64,000 nt of DNA, taken from positions 95,786,324 through 95,850,323 of the forward strand of contig OZ020589.1 of NCBI GenBank assembly GCA_963971535.1, given 5' to 3'. The DNA comes from Notolepis coatsorum. Lineage: Eukaryota > Chordata > Actinopteri > Aulopiformes > Paralepididae. Within the stretch, counting starts at the first letter, position 1, and each line of letters begins with the position of its first letter. This document shows, in pieces, positions 17,688-28,162 of this stretch. Below the pieces are notes generated by a model. That model searched no databases and had not been told where the DNA came from. It was given only the letters and a program-made list of their open reading frames with translations. A program made the translations under genes and the position numbers.

Positions 17688-20286
17688 GATGTGAATGAAT
17701 GAATGAATGAAAACTTTATTTAACAGATTGCAGAATGGGTACAATACAGTACGGCTCAATACATACAATTGTTAAGGGGATGCAGACCTGAGAAAGACGT
17801 TTGTCTTGTTTCCATCAGGGTCCCCCATTTTCAATTCATATAGACATTTATGACATACACAACATGACATTTATGGCATAGGGACATATAGGTATTTAGT
17901 ACTGATACATTTGTGACATAAACGGTATTCCAATATACAGTACTGTTACCCCTAGATCCTGACAGAGTATATACATATGATGGGGAGGGGACTGTACATT
18001 AGGAGGGGGTGGGTGGGTGGGTGGGAGAGAAATATACATACGGCGGGGAGGGAATATATACATGCGGTGGGGAGGAGACTGTCTATTAGGAGGTGGTGGG
18101 GGTTTTGGGCATTTACGGTGGCCAGTTTCGAATTGCAGCCTCCCGTAGGTGCTCTTTAAGAGCGGTTTTGAATGTGGGCAGGGATTCACATTCCTTTACA
18201 GCTTTGGGTAGGGCGTTCCACATTGATGTGGCATAATTGCGAAACGTGTTTAGTCCCTTGTTTGAGCCGAATCTGGGTTTAACATGATTTGTGAAGCTCC
18301 CTCTGGTGTTGTGATCGTGGTATTCACTGACCTTTGGGAAGTATTTTGACATGTACATGGGTACCTTGGTTGTGTAGTGTATCTTGTAGACCAGGCCCAT
18401 TGCAAGTTGCTGTACTCTGTCGTCTACTCTAAGCCATCCTAGGTTGTCAAAGTGGGCAGGGGTGAGGTGGGTTCTAGGAGTAAGGTCAAGCAGTAGTCTG
18501 ACCAGTTTGTTTTGAGATGTTTGTAATTTTGTTTTTAGCGCCTTTGAGGTGCTTTGGTACCATGAGGTGCAAGCATAGTCGTAGTACCCTTGAATGAGTG
18601 CTCCTGCTAGAGTCTTCAGGGTATTCTTGTTTACCAGTGAGGAGATCCGGTACAAGAATTGAGTTCGTTGGTTGACTTTTTTTATTACATTGGATGCCAT
18701 TTTGTCACAGGAAAGATTTGCCTCTAGGATGGAACCCAGGTAGGTAATATCTTCTTTCCTTGTGACAATATTGTCACCCACTGTAACTGAGAAGCCGTCG
18801 GTCTTGCTGAGTTTGTTATTTGAACCGAAGAGAATGGACTCTGTTTTGCCCATGTGTAATGATAGTTTGTTATCAGCGAGCCATATGCAGATTTTGCCTA
18901 GTTCTGAGCTGAGGGTTTTTTCAACCTGTAACTTGTTCTTGTCAGAGACCAGCAGGGCTGAGTCGTCCGCAAACAGGAACAAGTTGCAGTCACAAGCTGA
19001 CGACATGTCATTTGCATAAATTAGGAACAGTAGCGGACCTAGTATGCTTCCTTGTGGAACACCACAGCTTACTGTGAGGGGGGGGGATAGGGTACCGTTT
19101 ACCTCCACCATCTGCTCTCTCCCCTCCAGGTAGGATTGCATCCAGCTCACTGATAAACTATCAAAACCAATTGCTTTTAGCTTGTCAATCAGAATGGTGT
19201 GATTGACAGTGTCAAAGGCCTTTTGTTGGTCCAGCATGACCATGCCGCAGTATTTGCCCGCGTCCACCTCTTGTTTGATGTGGTCGTTTAAATAGAGAAG
19301 GCATGTGTCAGTGGAGTGGGATGTTCTGAAGCCAGATTGGAATTCGTAGATTAGATTTTTTTCCGCAAGGTATTTTTCGACCTGTTCGTATAAAATTTTT
19401 TCCATGACTTTCGAGATGGAGGTAAGGATAGAAACAGGGCGGTAGTTGCCTGGGTCTAATTTACTGCCTTTTTTGTGCAGAGGGGTCACTCTCGCAATTT
19501 TGAAGTCCTTGGGGACGTGTCCCTGTTTTATGGAGAGGTTTATTATGTGTGTGATGACTGGGGTGATGGCGGCTGCTGAGTCTCTGAGGAATTTGGAGGG
19601 GATGTTGTCATGGCCAGTGGCCTTGTTGGGTTGGAGGGCGCTCAGTTTTTTGAGTACCTCATCTGTTGTTACCATTTCCAGTTTGAAGTCGTCTTTGTGG
19701 ACCCCTAGGTTCTTGTAGTATGCTACTATGTGTTCTACCCCATAATGCCCTGAGTGGGAGGGTAGTTTGTTTACCAGTGTTGTGGCTATGTTTGTGAAGA
19801 AACTATTTAAGTAATTGGCTACATCCAGCTTTTCTGTGATGAGCGTGTTGTCCGTCTTTATGTTTATGTTTGACAATCTGGTTTTAAGTTTTTTACTGCA
19901 GCCTAGTTGGTTATTGAGTAATTTCCAAAGTTCACATGGTTTGTTTTTGTTTTCCTCGGTTTTGTCATTGATGAATTTTTTTTTGCTGTTTTGATCATGG
20001 AGTTTACATCATTTCTTAGTCTGTTTCTTTCCAGTTTGAGTTCAGTCACGTGGGCTTGGAGTTCACTGCTCGTGCTTATGGTAAGCTTTGACTGACTTTT
20101 ACGAAACTCAGAGCATTTTTTGTCTCTGGTTTTCATAGCGGTCAGTATTTCAGCGTGCATCCACGGCTCTGCGCGATCTTTTACCCTGGTGGTTCTTAGG
20201 GGGGCCATGTTGTTTAGTATTGTTGAAAATTTGGTTTTGAAGCCAAGCCATGTTTCTTCAACCAGTGTACCATTGAGCTCATCTGG
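17688..20286 (-). mobile_element. LINE family A copy 2, 5'-truncated, (ATTC)n tail
   Basis: Runs from the (ATTC)n tail at 17688-17712 through the 3' UTR and RT to 20286, where similarity to the full-length copy stops (GAGCTCATCTG) and DIRS sequence begins. It is very close to the copy at 22884-27413 and shares its tail unit, so the two are one young subfamily. Confidence 0.9.
18113..19876 (-). pseudogene. LINE A reverse transcriptase, N-terminally truncated (587 aa)
   Basis: An open frame covers the linker, RT and C-terminal region. RT landmarks are ARVTPLHKKGSKLDPGNYRP, FQSGFRTSHSTDTCLLYLN, CGVPQGSILGPLLFLIY and the catalytic FADDSALLVS. The upstream frame (19903-20286: LVEETWLGFKTKFSTILNN and onward) is separated by a frameshift near 19,980. 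The endonuclease is missing, so this copy is dead although its RT is open. Confidence 0.88.
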
Positions 20287-21400
20287 CAGGGCGGTTACGG
20301 CGCTGTCCGTGATGCGCCTGCTCGGCATGATGGCGTCTGCTCACTCTGTGGTCCCACTTGGCCTCCTCTTTATGAGGAGGATACAGAGGTGGTTTTTCAG
20401 TATGAAAGTAGACCCTGTGAGAGGCAAGTGGAGGCGGCTGAAAGTCCCCACTTCAGTGCTGGGGGACCTCGACCACTGGGGGGGGCCAGGGGCCCTCACC
20501 AGCGGGGTCCCCATAGGCAGCAGGCCATCGCATGTGGCGGTCTTCTCCGCCGCCTCCCTCACAGGATGGGGGGGCACGTGTCGGACCGACGCAGTAGGGG
20601 GCAGCTGGCCTGCCCGGTCTGCACTACATATCAATGTTGTGTTGGAATTGAAGGCAGTGCTTCTAGTCCTCAAACGGCTCTGCCCTCATGTAGTGGGCGA
20701 GCATGTTCTGATCAGGACGGACAGCACGGTGTCAGCGTCGTATATCAACAGACAGGGAGGAGTGCGCTCCCCCCCGTCTTCACCGGGCGCCGGTCGAACT
20801 ATGGCTATGGGCGTCTCGCAATCTGCGCAGCCTGAGGGCTCTCCACATCCCCGGCAGGGAGAATATGGGTGCAGATATGATGTCACAGTGAGGTCTCCAC
20901 CCAGACGAGTGGGGACTACGTCCAGACATAGTCAGACAGGTCTGGAACCGATTCGGGGAGGCCGCGGTGGACCTGTTTGCAGGCAGTCAGTCCTTCCAGT
21001 GCTCCCTGTGGTTCTCGGTCAGTCGGAAGGACAACCCCCCTCTGGGAGTGGATGCCTTCTCGATGTACTCGTGGCCGCCCGGGATTCTATATGCGTTCCC
21101 CCCCATACATCTGATAGCTCAGCTGTTGGAGCGGGTACGTCAGGAGCGCAGGACTTTGATCCTAGTCGCGCCGGACCGGGGCTCAGCTGTGTGGTTCCTG
21201 ATTCAACTCTTGGTGGCCCCGCCGTGGCCTGTCCCATGGTCGCCGCGGGCCCTCTCTCAGGCACAAGGCACACTGTTTCTGCCTCCTGTTCTGGGGCAGC
21301 CTTTAATGGCTTGGCTGCTGAAAGGTTGAATTTGGAGGGGATGCGTCTTAACACTACTGTGATTAACACCATCCAGAACGCGCGCACGCTCCGTCTACTA
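20287..21400 (+). mobile_element. DIRS-type retrotransposon fragment (RT end, RNase H)
   Basis: The plus frames read LLGMMASAHSVVPLGLLFMR, RIQRWFFSMKVDPVRGKWRR, SLTGWGGTCRTDAVGG, LHINVVLELKAVLLVLKRL and VLIRTDSTVSASYINRQGG. After frameshifts they read VDLFAGSQSFQCSLWFSVSR, PLGVDAFSMYSWPPGILYAF and RRTLILVAPDRGSAVWF. This order (RT tail, RNase H, linker before the tyrosine recombinase) is that of vertebrate DIRS elements. It is truncated at both ends and frameshifted near 20,780. Confidence 0.8.
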
Positions 21401-21404
21401 CCGC

Positions 21405-22470
21405 GGTTTCTGGAGCAGCCTTCCCCTCACTACATGACATTTACTCTACCAGGGCCACCAGGAGAGCACAATATAATTAAGGACAGTACACACCCCCAGC
21501 ACAGACTCTTCAACCTCCTGGCATCAGGCAGGCGATACAGGAGTCTGAAAGCCAGGACTACGAGACTGACAAACAGTTTCTACCCACATGCCATCAGGCT
21601 GGTGAATGCTAGCTCCTCCGTGTGAATACTTTCGACAACAAATGTTTGTTTCCGCGTTCGAGTTTTGCGCTCTGATTGGCCAGGTCATGTGACATGTGCG
21701 CCAATCGTGGGACAGCAAGTTCTGCGCCTATTTCCGGGTCTAACAGCCTGCAAACTACCTGGCGTTCTATCGCCATGCTCTAAGACAAACTCTAACCTTA
21801 ACCAACTTCGAAAGAGCGCCTAAGCTTAACCAGTGTAGAAACTTGCGGTCCCACGATTGGCGCACATGTCACATGACCAGAAACGCGTGCGGCCAATCAG
21901 AGACGCGGAAAACAAACATTTGTTGTCGAAAGTATTCAGGCAGCTCCTCCACCTAGCCCCCCCCCCCCCCCCCCCCCCCCCCACACACACACACCTTTTT
22001 TGAACCTGTGATCCCCCCACCCCTCTTTTGCTTCTGTGCCAGGCAGACACTCTGACCTGGCTGCTGCTGTGACCTCACTGTCACCCCGTGATCCCCCCAC
22101 CCCTCTTTTGCTTTTGTGCCAGGCAGACACTCTGACCTGACTGCTGCTGTGACCTCACTGTCACCCTTCTCCCAAACTATGAATCACTAAAGACACTTTT
22201 TAACTGCTGCTGTGACCCATTGTCACCTCCATTTTGTATATTGTAAACACTGTGAATCGGAACGTGCAATGTTACTCACTGTGCCTTGTATATATCTTGT
22301 ACCTTTACAACAACAAAAAATCAATTTTTTAGCACTCGCTTGTATTTAAATTGTAAATTTTTATTAAGTATTGTGTGTGAAGGGCGGACTAGCAAAGTAA
22401 GATTTTCATTGTACGGCAAACTGTCTGTTTAACTGTGCACATGACAATAAACAATCTTGAATCTTATGCC
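21405..22470 (+). mobile_element. 3' end of another LINE (family D), with nested 322-bp MITE
   Basis: The frame around 21,445-21,625 reads GPPGEHNIIKDSTHPQHRLF, NLLASGRRYRSLKARTTRL and TNSFYPHAIRLVNASS, a LINE C-terminal motif. The long 3' UTR ends TTAACTGTGCACATGACAAT then AAACAATCTTGAATCTTA. It includes (C)n at 21,957-21,981 and two copies of an ~80-bp block (22,008-22,160). Confidence 0.65.
21620..21941. mobile_element. 322-bp MITE with long inverted ends and a 9-bp duplication
   Basis: Inverted ends contain GAATACTTTCGACAACAAAT and ATTTGTTGTCGAAAGTATTC. The flanks repeat AGCTCCTCC (21611-21619 and 21942-21950). A 9-bp duplication suggests a Mutator-like source, though 8 bp (hAT) cannot be excluded. 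Confidence 0.75.
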
Positions 22471-22479
22471 TATCTTTTT

Positions 22480-22552
22480 TGCTGCTGTGAAGCACTTTGA
22501 GATGCAATTCTTGTATGAAAGGTGCTATACAAATAAAGTAAAATATTAAAGT
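22480..22552 (+). mobile_element. 3' tail of a dispersed retroelement
   Basis: GAAGCACTTTGAGATGCAAT, TTGTATGAAAGGTGCTATAC and AAATAAAGT form a recurrent 3' end, seen also at 33,783-33,840 and 46,432-46,485. Confidence 0.6.
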
Positions 22553-23306
22553 TGTTATAATTTATAACTAGTAAAAATAGGTATGGGATATATATATAGA
22601 TAACTTATACATGTATGTAAACAGGAATATTCAAACATATGTATACAGCAGGTTATTATTGTGTATAATGTGATAACGTTCGGAGTACATTAGTTAGGTC
22701 GTAAAGTCAGATTTATTTCTTGATGCAGGTGGTTTGAGTGATGTTTAGGAATGCCAGCAATTGTCAACATCATGTTTCTGATGATGTCTCGTGTGATACA
22801 TCTTGTTCAGAATAAAGTATGTTCGCACCAAAAAACATTAAGGGTCAGTGCAGTGTCATAACTCGTAAACCCCGGTATAATGGAATGAATGAATGAATGA
22901 ATGAAAACTTTATTTAACAGATTGCAGAATGGGTACAATACAGTACGGCTCAATACATACAATTGTTAAGGGGATGCAGACCTGAGAAAGACGTTTGTCT
23001 TGTTTCCATCAGGGTCCCCCATTTTCAATTCATATAGACATTTATGACATACATAACATACATGACATTTATGGCATAGGGACATATAGGTATTTAGTAC
23101 TGATACATTTGAGACATAGGCGGTATTCAAATATACAGTACTGTTACCCCTAGATCCTGACAGAGTATATACATATGATGGGGAGGGGACTGTACATTAG
23201 GAGGGGGTGGGTGGGTGGGAGGGGAATATACATACGGCGGGGAGGGAATATATACATGCGGTGGGGAGGAGACTGTCTATTAGGAGGTGGTGGGGGTTTT
23301 GGGCAT

Positions 23307-26300
23307 TTACGGTGGCCAGTTTCGAATTGCAGCCTCCCGTAGGTGCTCTTTAAGGGCGGTTTTGAATGTGGGCAGGGATTCACATTCCTTTACAGCTTTG
23401 GGTAGGGCGTTCCACATTGTTGTGGCATAATTGCGAAACGTGTTTAGTCCCTTGTTTGAGCCGAATCTGGGTTTAACATGATTTGTTGAGCTTCCTCTGG
23501 TGTAGTGGTTGTGGTATTCACTGACCTTTGGGAAGTATTTTGACATGTACATGGGCACCCCGGTCGTATAGTGTATCTTGTAGACCAGGCCCATTGCAAG
23601 TTGCTGTACTCTGTCGTCTACTCTAAGCCATCCTAGGTTGGCAAAGTGGGCAGGGGTGAGGTGGGTTCTGGGGTTCAGGTCAAGTAGTAGTCTGACCAGT
23701 TTGTTTTGTGATGTTTGTAATTTTGTTTTAAGCGCCTTTGAGGTGCTTTGGTACCATGAGGTGCACGCATAGTCATAGTACCCTTGAATGAGTGCTCCTG
23801 CCAGAGTCCTCAGGGTATTCTTGTTTACCAGAGAGGAGATCCGGTACAAGAATCTAGTTCGTTGGTTGACTTTTTTTATTACATTGGATGCCATTTTGTC
23901 ACAGGAAAGATTTGCCTCTAGGATGGAACCCAGGTAGGTAATTTCGTCTTTCCTTGTGACAATATTGTCACCCACTGTAACTGAGAAGCCGTCGGTCTTG
24001 CTGAGTTTGTTATTTGAACCGAAGAGAATGGACTCTGTTTTGCCCATGTGTAATGATAGTTTGTTATCAGCGAGCCATATGCAGATTTTGCCTAGTTCCG
24101 TGCTGAGGGTTTTTTCAACCTGCAATTTGTTCTTGTCAGAGACCAGCAGGGCTGAGTCGTCCGCAAACAGGAACAAGTTGCAGTCACAGGCTGACGACAT
24201 GTCATTTGCATAAATTAGGAAGAGTAGCGGTCCTAGTATGCTTCCTTGTGGAACACCACAGCTCACTGTGAGGGGGGGGGATAGAGTACCGTTTACCTCT
24301 ACCATCTGTTCTCTCCCCTCCAGGTAGGATTGCATCCAGCTCACTGATAGGCTATCAAAACCAATTGCTTTTAGCTTGTCCATTAGAATGGAGTGATTGA
24401 CAGTGTCGAAGGCCTTTTGTAGGTCCAGCATGACCATGCCGCAGTATTTGCCAGCGTCCACCTCTTGTTTGATGTGGTCGTTCAAATAGAGGAGGCATGT
24501 GTCAGTGGAGTGGGACGTTCTGAAGCCAGATTGGAATTCGTAGATTAGGTTTTTTTCCGCCAGGTACTTTTCGACCTGTTCGTAGACTATTTTCTCCATG
24601 ACTTTCGAGATGGAGGTAAGAATAGAAACAGGGCGGTAGTTGCCTGGGTCTAATTTGCTGCCCTTTTTGTGTAGAGGGGTCACTCTCGCAATTTTGAAGT
24701 CCTTGGGGACGTGCCCCTGTTTTATAGAGAGGTTTATTATGTGTGTGATGACTGGGGTGATGGCGGCTGCTGCGTCTCTGAGGAATTTGGAGGGGATGTT
24801 GTCATGGCCAGTGGCCTTGTTAGGTTGGAGGGCGCTCAATTTTTTGAGTACCTCATCGGTTGTTACCATTTCAAGTTTGAAGTCGTCTTTGTGGACCCCT
24901 AGGTTTTTGTAGTATGCTACTATGTGTTCTACCCCATAATGCCCTGAGTGGGAGGGTAGTTTGTTTACCAGTGTTGTGGCTATGTTTGTGAAGAAGATGT
25001 TTAAGTAATTGGCTACATCCAGCTTGTCTGTGATGAGCGTGTTGTCCGTCTTTATGTTTATGTTTGAGAATCTGGTTTTAAGTTTTTTACTGCAGCCTAG
25101 TTGATTATTGAGTAATTTCCAAAGTTCGCGGGGTTTGTTTTTGTTTTCCTCAGTTTTGTCGTTGATGAAATTTCTTTTTGCGGTTCTGATCATGGTGTTT
25201 ACGTCATTTCTTAGTCTGTTTCTTTGGATTTTTAGTTCAACCACGTGGGCTTGGAGTTCACTGTTTGAGCTTTTGGAAAGCTTTGTCTGACTTTTATGAA
25301 GTTCAGAGCATTTTTTGTCTCTGGTTTTCATAGCGGCCAGTATTTCAGTGTGCATCCATGCCTCAGCGCGATTTTTAACCCTGGTGGTTCTTATCGGTGC
25401 CATGTTGTTGAGTATTGCTGTGAATTTGGTTTTGAATCCAAGCCATGTTTCTTCAACCTGTGTACCACTGAGCTCATCTGACCAGTCCAAGCTCCCCAGT
25501 TCTAGGTTAAAGGCCTCTCTAGAGTAAGTTTTGAGGTCTCTAGATGTGACTGTTTTGTGACAGCCGGCCTTCTGTTTTAGCTTTTTGCGGGTACAGAAAA
25601 TCATATAATGATCACTTAACCCGCATGCTATCACCCCTTTACTGGAGATCATGGACTTGTCAGAGGTCAAAATGAGGTCAATGGTGGTTTGTGTCGAATC
25701 GCATACCCTTGTGGGTTGTGTGATTAGCTGGCTGAAACCGTGCAGGTCAGAAAATCTACTGAAGGCCTTGAAGACGGGTGCTGATTTACGCAGCATATCC
25801 GTGTTCCAGTCCCCAATAAGAATTTTTTCTACCCCCTCCACCCCAGCTAAACACCCATCAAGTGTGTCATAAAACCCACTCTGTTCTGGTGGTCTATAGA
25901 TTGTGCCTACTAGTACCGGTTTCGCCCTGTCTAATAAGATTTCAATCCAAACAGTTTCAATTTCATCATGGTTAAGGTCAGTACGGTTGATGTATTTGGT
26001 ATCCTTGTGTATATACACACAGACGCCACCTCCATACTGGTTCCTATCCCTCCTGACTATTGAGTAGTTTTCAATTTCAATCTCTGGATCCTGTACAGAT
26101 GAGTCTAATTTTGTTTCTGTGAAACACAATATGTTAGCCTTACCGTTTAAAAACAACTGTTTGATTTCAGCCAGTTTCGGTCTCAGGCTATTTGTATTCA
26201 GATGAAATATGTGAAGTCCATTTTTGCTTGTAATAAGTTTGATGTCGTCACAGTTGAGGTAACTCTGTTCCATTGTGTCCTGTCCTGTGGTGGGGGGAGG

Positions 26301-27413
26301 GGGGGCGTTGTTGCTGTTTGTGCCGTGGGTGGGGAGGGGGGGGAGGGGTGATGCTTTGTCCTTTGCTGGTGTCTGTATTCCTTTGTGTGAAAGCCCGCGA
26401 TGTGGGGGGGGGGGCTGGTTGATTACAGATATGTCTGATTGTACTCCATTGTGGGGGAGGGGGGGTGCCTTTTGTCCTGGCCTCGGCCCGGGTAGACTTG
26501 CTGGCATGGCGGCCTTGGCGGGGCCAGCCAAGCTAACCGTCGGGTCCTTGGTGGTCTCGATGTCCCGCGCCGCTCTTCCTTTAGCCACTCGCCGAGTCCG
26601 CTGGGGCTTCTGTGAGGGTATGTCGCCGCTTGCTGGTCGGCTGGTGCAACTGCTGGCTGAGGCGTCAATTGCGTGGATGCTGTTGATCTCCGGCGCCGGT
26701 GTGAGGAGCGATGCCTCGCTGTTTTGTCCCCGCGACGTGCTGGGCGCCTCGGTTGTGAACCCCGGTTCCTTCCCTCTCGCTGTGGCCTCTCGTGGGTTCT
26801 TTTGCAGGGGTGGCAGAGGAGGAATGTTGCCGTTGATCATGTCGTTAGCCGCAGTATGTGTGGGTAGCCGTTGATCTGTTGTGCTGGCTGCTGCTTCTTG
26901 GATCAGCAGATTTGACTGTAGTCTCTGGTTCCGTGTCATTACGGGACCAGGGTTCTGATGAATGTCACCCGACATGAGCAGGTATAATAAAAACATTGAT
27001 CTCTTATTACACTTGCCTGCCGGGGGTAATTTCTTTCGTTCCGGATTTGCAGTAAGTACTGTGTGGATGGTCGTGGCTCCGAAGGCAGGATGTTTCCTCT
27101 CCGAGCCCGTTAACAAATAGAAGTCGCAATGGGACTGCTGTTTTACGTTTTCGCTATCCTCCACTTCTGTCTGGAGTTGCTGCTTGAGTTGTGAATTCAG
27201 GTACAAATCCATAATCCACAGGAGGGAAAGTAGAAAATGCGCAAAGTACTTTGTTGTTGTTGCTCTGTTGCGTTGGTTACGGGAGCTACGTAAAATGCGA
27301 CCGTCCATGTTGAAGCCGGATGCTACGGGGAACGCGACATTCCGCCAACACAATCTGAGCATGCGCCGTATCCCCCTCTCCCATTGGCCGGCTGACCGCT
27401 TGGTATAGACCAC
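23307..27413 (-). CDS. LINE A polyprotein: 2A-like motif, endonuclease, reverse transcriptase
   Basis: 1,368 codons without a stop. The likely start is Met36 at 27,308 (AACATGG context, MDGRILRSS). Residues 141-157 read FLLYLLMSGDIHQNPGP, a hydrophobic stretch running into a 2A-like GDIxxNPGP motif. Residues 160-395 are a Pro-rich, low-complexity linker. Residues 399-608 are an apurinic-type endonuclease with LNTNSL, TETKLD, YGGGVCVYI, IYRPP, GDWNTD and the catalytic SDH. Residues 905-1150 are the RT with GNYRPVSILTSISKV, QSGFR, AFDTVNH, GVPQGSILGPLLF and FADD (1083-1086). The C terminus ends RNWPP. All key residues are present, so the copy may still be competent. Codon-level intactness contrasts with every other LINE here. 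Confidence 0.93.
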   Translation of the reverse strand: MVYTKRSAGQWERGIRRMLRLCWRNVAFPVASGFNMDGRILRSSRNQRNRATTTKYFAHFLLSLLWIMDLYLNSQLKQQLQTEVEDSENVKQQSHCDFYLLTGSERKHPAFGATTIHTVLTANPERKKLPPAGKCNKRSMFLLYLLMSGDIHQNPGPVMTRNQRLQSNLLIQEAAASTTDQRLPTHTAANDMINGNIPPLPPLQKNPREATARGKEPGFTTEAPSTSRGQNSEASLLTPAPEINSIHAIDASASSCTSRPASGDIPSQKPQRTRRVAKGRAARDIETTKDPTVSLAGPAKAAMPASLPGPRPGQKAPPLPHNGVQSDISVINQPPPPHRGLSHKGIQTPAKDKASPLPPLPTHGTNSNNAPPPPTTGQDTMEQSYLNCDDIKLITSKNGLHIFHLNTNSLRPKLAEIKQLFLNGKANILCFTETKLDSSVQDPEIEIENYSIVRRDRNQYGGGVCVYIHKDTKYINRTDLNHDEIETVWIEILLDRAKPVLVGTIYRPPEQSGFYDTLDGCLAGVEGVEKILIGDWNTDMLRKSAPVFKAFSRFSDLHGFSQLITQPTRVCDSTQTTIDLILTSDKSMISSKGVIACGLSDHYMIFCTRKKLKQKAGCHKTVTSRDLKTYSREAFNLELGSLDWSDELSGTQVEETWLGFKTKFTAILNNMAPIRTTRVKNRAEAWMHTEILAAMKTRDKKCSELHKSQTKLSKSSNSELQAHVVELKIQRNRLRNDVNTMIRTAKRNFINDKTEENKNKPRELWKLLNNQLGCSKKLKTRFSNINIKTDNTLITDKLDVANYLNIFFTNIATTLVNKLPSHSGHYGVEHIVAYYKNLGVHKDDFKLEMVTTDEVLKKLSALQPNKATGHDNIPSKFLRDAAAAITPVITHIINLSIKQGHVPKDFKIARVTPLHKKGSKLDPGNYRPVSILTSISKVMEKIVYEQVEKYLAEKNLIYEFQSGFRTSHSTDTCLLYLNDHIKQEVDAGKYCGMVMLDLQKAFDTVNHSILMDKLKAIGFDSLSVSWMQSYLEGREQMVEVNGTLSPPLTVSCGVPQGSILGPLLFLIYANDMSSACDCNLFLFADDSALLVSDKNKLQVEKTLSTELGKICIWLADNKLSLHMGKTESILFGSNNKLSKTDGFSVTVGDNIVTRKDEITYLGSILEANLSCDKMASNVIKKVNQRTRFLYRISSLVNKNTLRTLAGALIQGYYDYACTSWYQSTSKALKTKLQTSQNKLVRLLLDLNPRTHLTPAHFANLGWLRVDDRVQQLAMGLVYKIHYTTGVPMYMSKYFPKVSEYHNHYTRGSSTNHVKPRFGSNKGLNTFRNYATTMWNALPKAVKECESLPTFKTALKEHLREAAIRNWPP
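26943..26972 (-). other. 2A-like translational recoding motif in LINE A ORF
   Basis: Codons GGT GAC ATT CAT CAG AAC CCT GGT CCC encode GDIHQNPGP. The 2A consensus is D(V/I)ExNPG/P; here the usual E is H. 2A-like sequences are known at the N termini of several non-LTR retrotransposons. Confidence 0.7.
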
Positions 27414-27460
27414 TACACTTCCGCGTTATTGAAATCGGGGAGGATATTGCGGGGGGCATT

Positions 27461-28160
27461 ATGAATGAATGTGGATGAGAGCCGTGATGTAAGTGGTTGC
27501 AGATACGGCTGTGGGGGGCGCTAGAGACATGATCAATAGACGTTTATGCGCCTCAATCTCCTGAACACGGCGTGACCATTCCTAATCGATCAGAACTAAA
27601 TCGGCAGAGAAAAAGCCCATTTTAAAGCACCTATTCCGCATGCACATGCGCAGATTGCCCATGGAGTCTGGACGACGCGAGATGACGCATGAATGAATGT
27701 GGACTGTTCCATCAGAGGGGGGAGCTTCGGTGGCCAGTGTCCTTTCAGCCGAACAGGATAATGAAAAAATTATCCCACTAAATGGCCAGAAGCGTCTTAT
27801 GGCGACATCTACAATTACTTCATCGAGTCTCCAGGTAGACTAATGTTTATATTTAAGTGCAGCGGTCTGTAGCCACTCACATTACCACCGAAGCTCCGCC
27901 CTCTGATGGAACAGTCCACAATCATTCGAAGCGTCATCTCGCGTCGTCCAGACTCCATGGGCAATCTGCACATGTGCATGCGGAATAGGTGCTTTAAAAT
28001 GGGCCTTTTCTCTGCCGATTTAGTTCTGATCGATTAGGAATGGGTGACGCCGTGTTCAGGAGATTGAGGCGCATAAACGTCTATTCGATCATGTCTCTAG
28101 CACCCCCACAGCCGTATCTGCAACCACTTACATCATGGCTCTCATCCACATTCATTCATA
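27461..28160. repeat. 700-bp palindrome: 270-bp arms, 151-bp spacer
   Basis: The left arm 27,461-27,733 and right arm 27,885-28,160 are reverse complements with only about a dozen differences. Landmarks in both are ATGAATGAATGTGGATGAGA, TTGCAGATACGGCTGTGGGG, CCTAATCGATCAGAACTAAA and GGACTGTTCCATCAGAGG. It interrupts the promoter-like sequence that is continuous at 31,800-31,880, so it is an insertion, probably a fold-back DNA element. No clear duplication was found at its ends. Confidence 0.88.
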
Positions 28161-28162
28161 CG

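Larger units (their letters stand above)
22884..27413 (-). mobile_element. LINE family A, near full-length copy with intact ORF
   Basis: From the (ATTC)n tail (22,884-22,908) through a 400-bp 3' UTR to a single 4.1-kb open frame. The 5' end is not exactly placed. The open frame reaches 27,413, where promoter-like and palindromic sequence begins. Nine further copies or fragments of the family lie in this window. It belongs to the CR1/L2/Rex group by protein motifs, and the exact clade needs a tree. Confidence 0.92.

Noticed and set aside
20120..21625. 501-codon plus-strand frame as one gene
   Set aside because: It joins the antisense of LINE A (to 20,286), a DIRS fragment and a LINE D end. 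The domains belong to three elements.
26275..26874. 199-aa plus-strand frame
   Set aside because: Antisense of the Pro-rich linker of LINE A; its Gly/Trp-rich composition follows from that.
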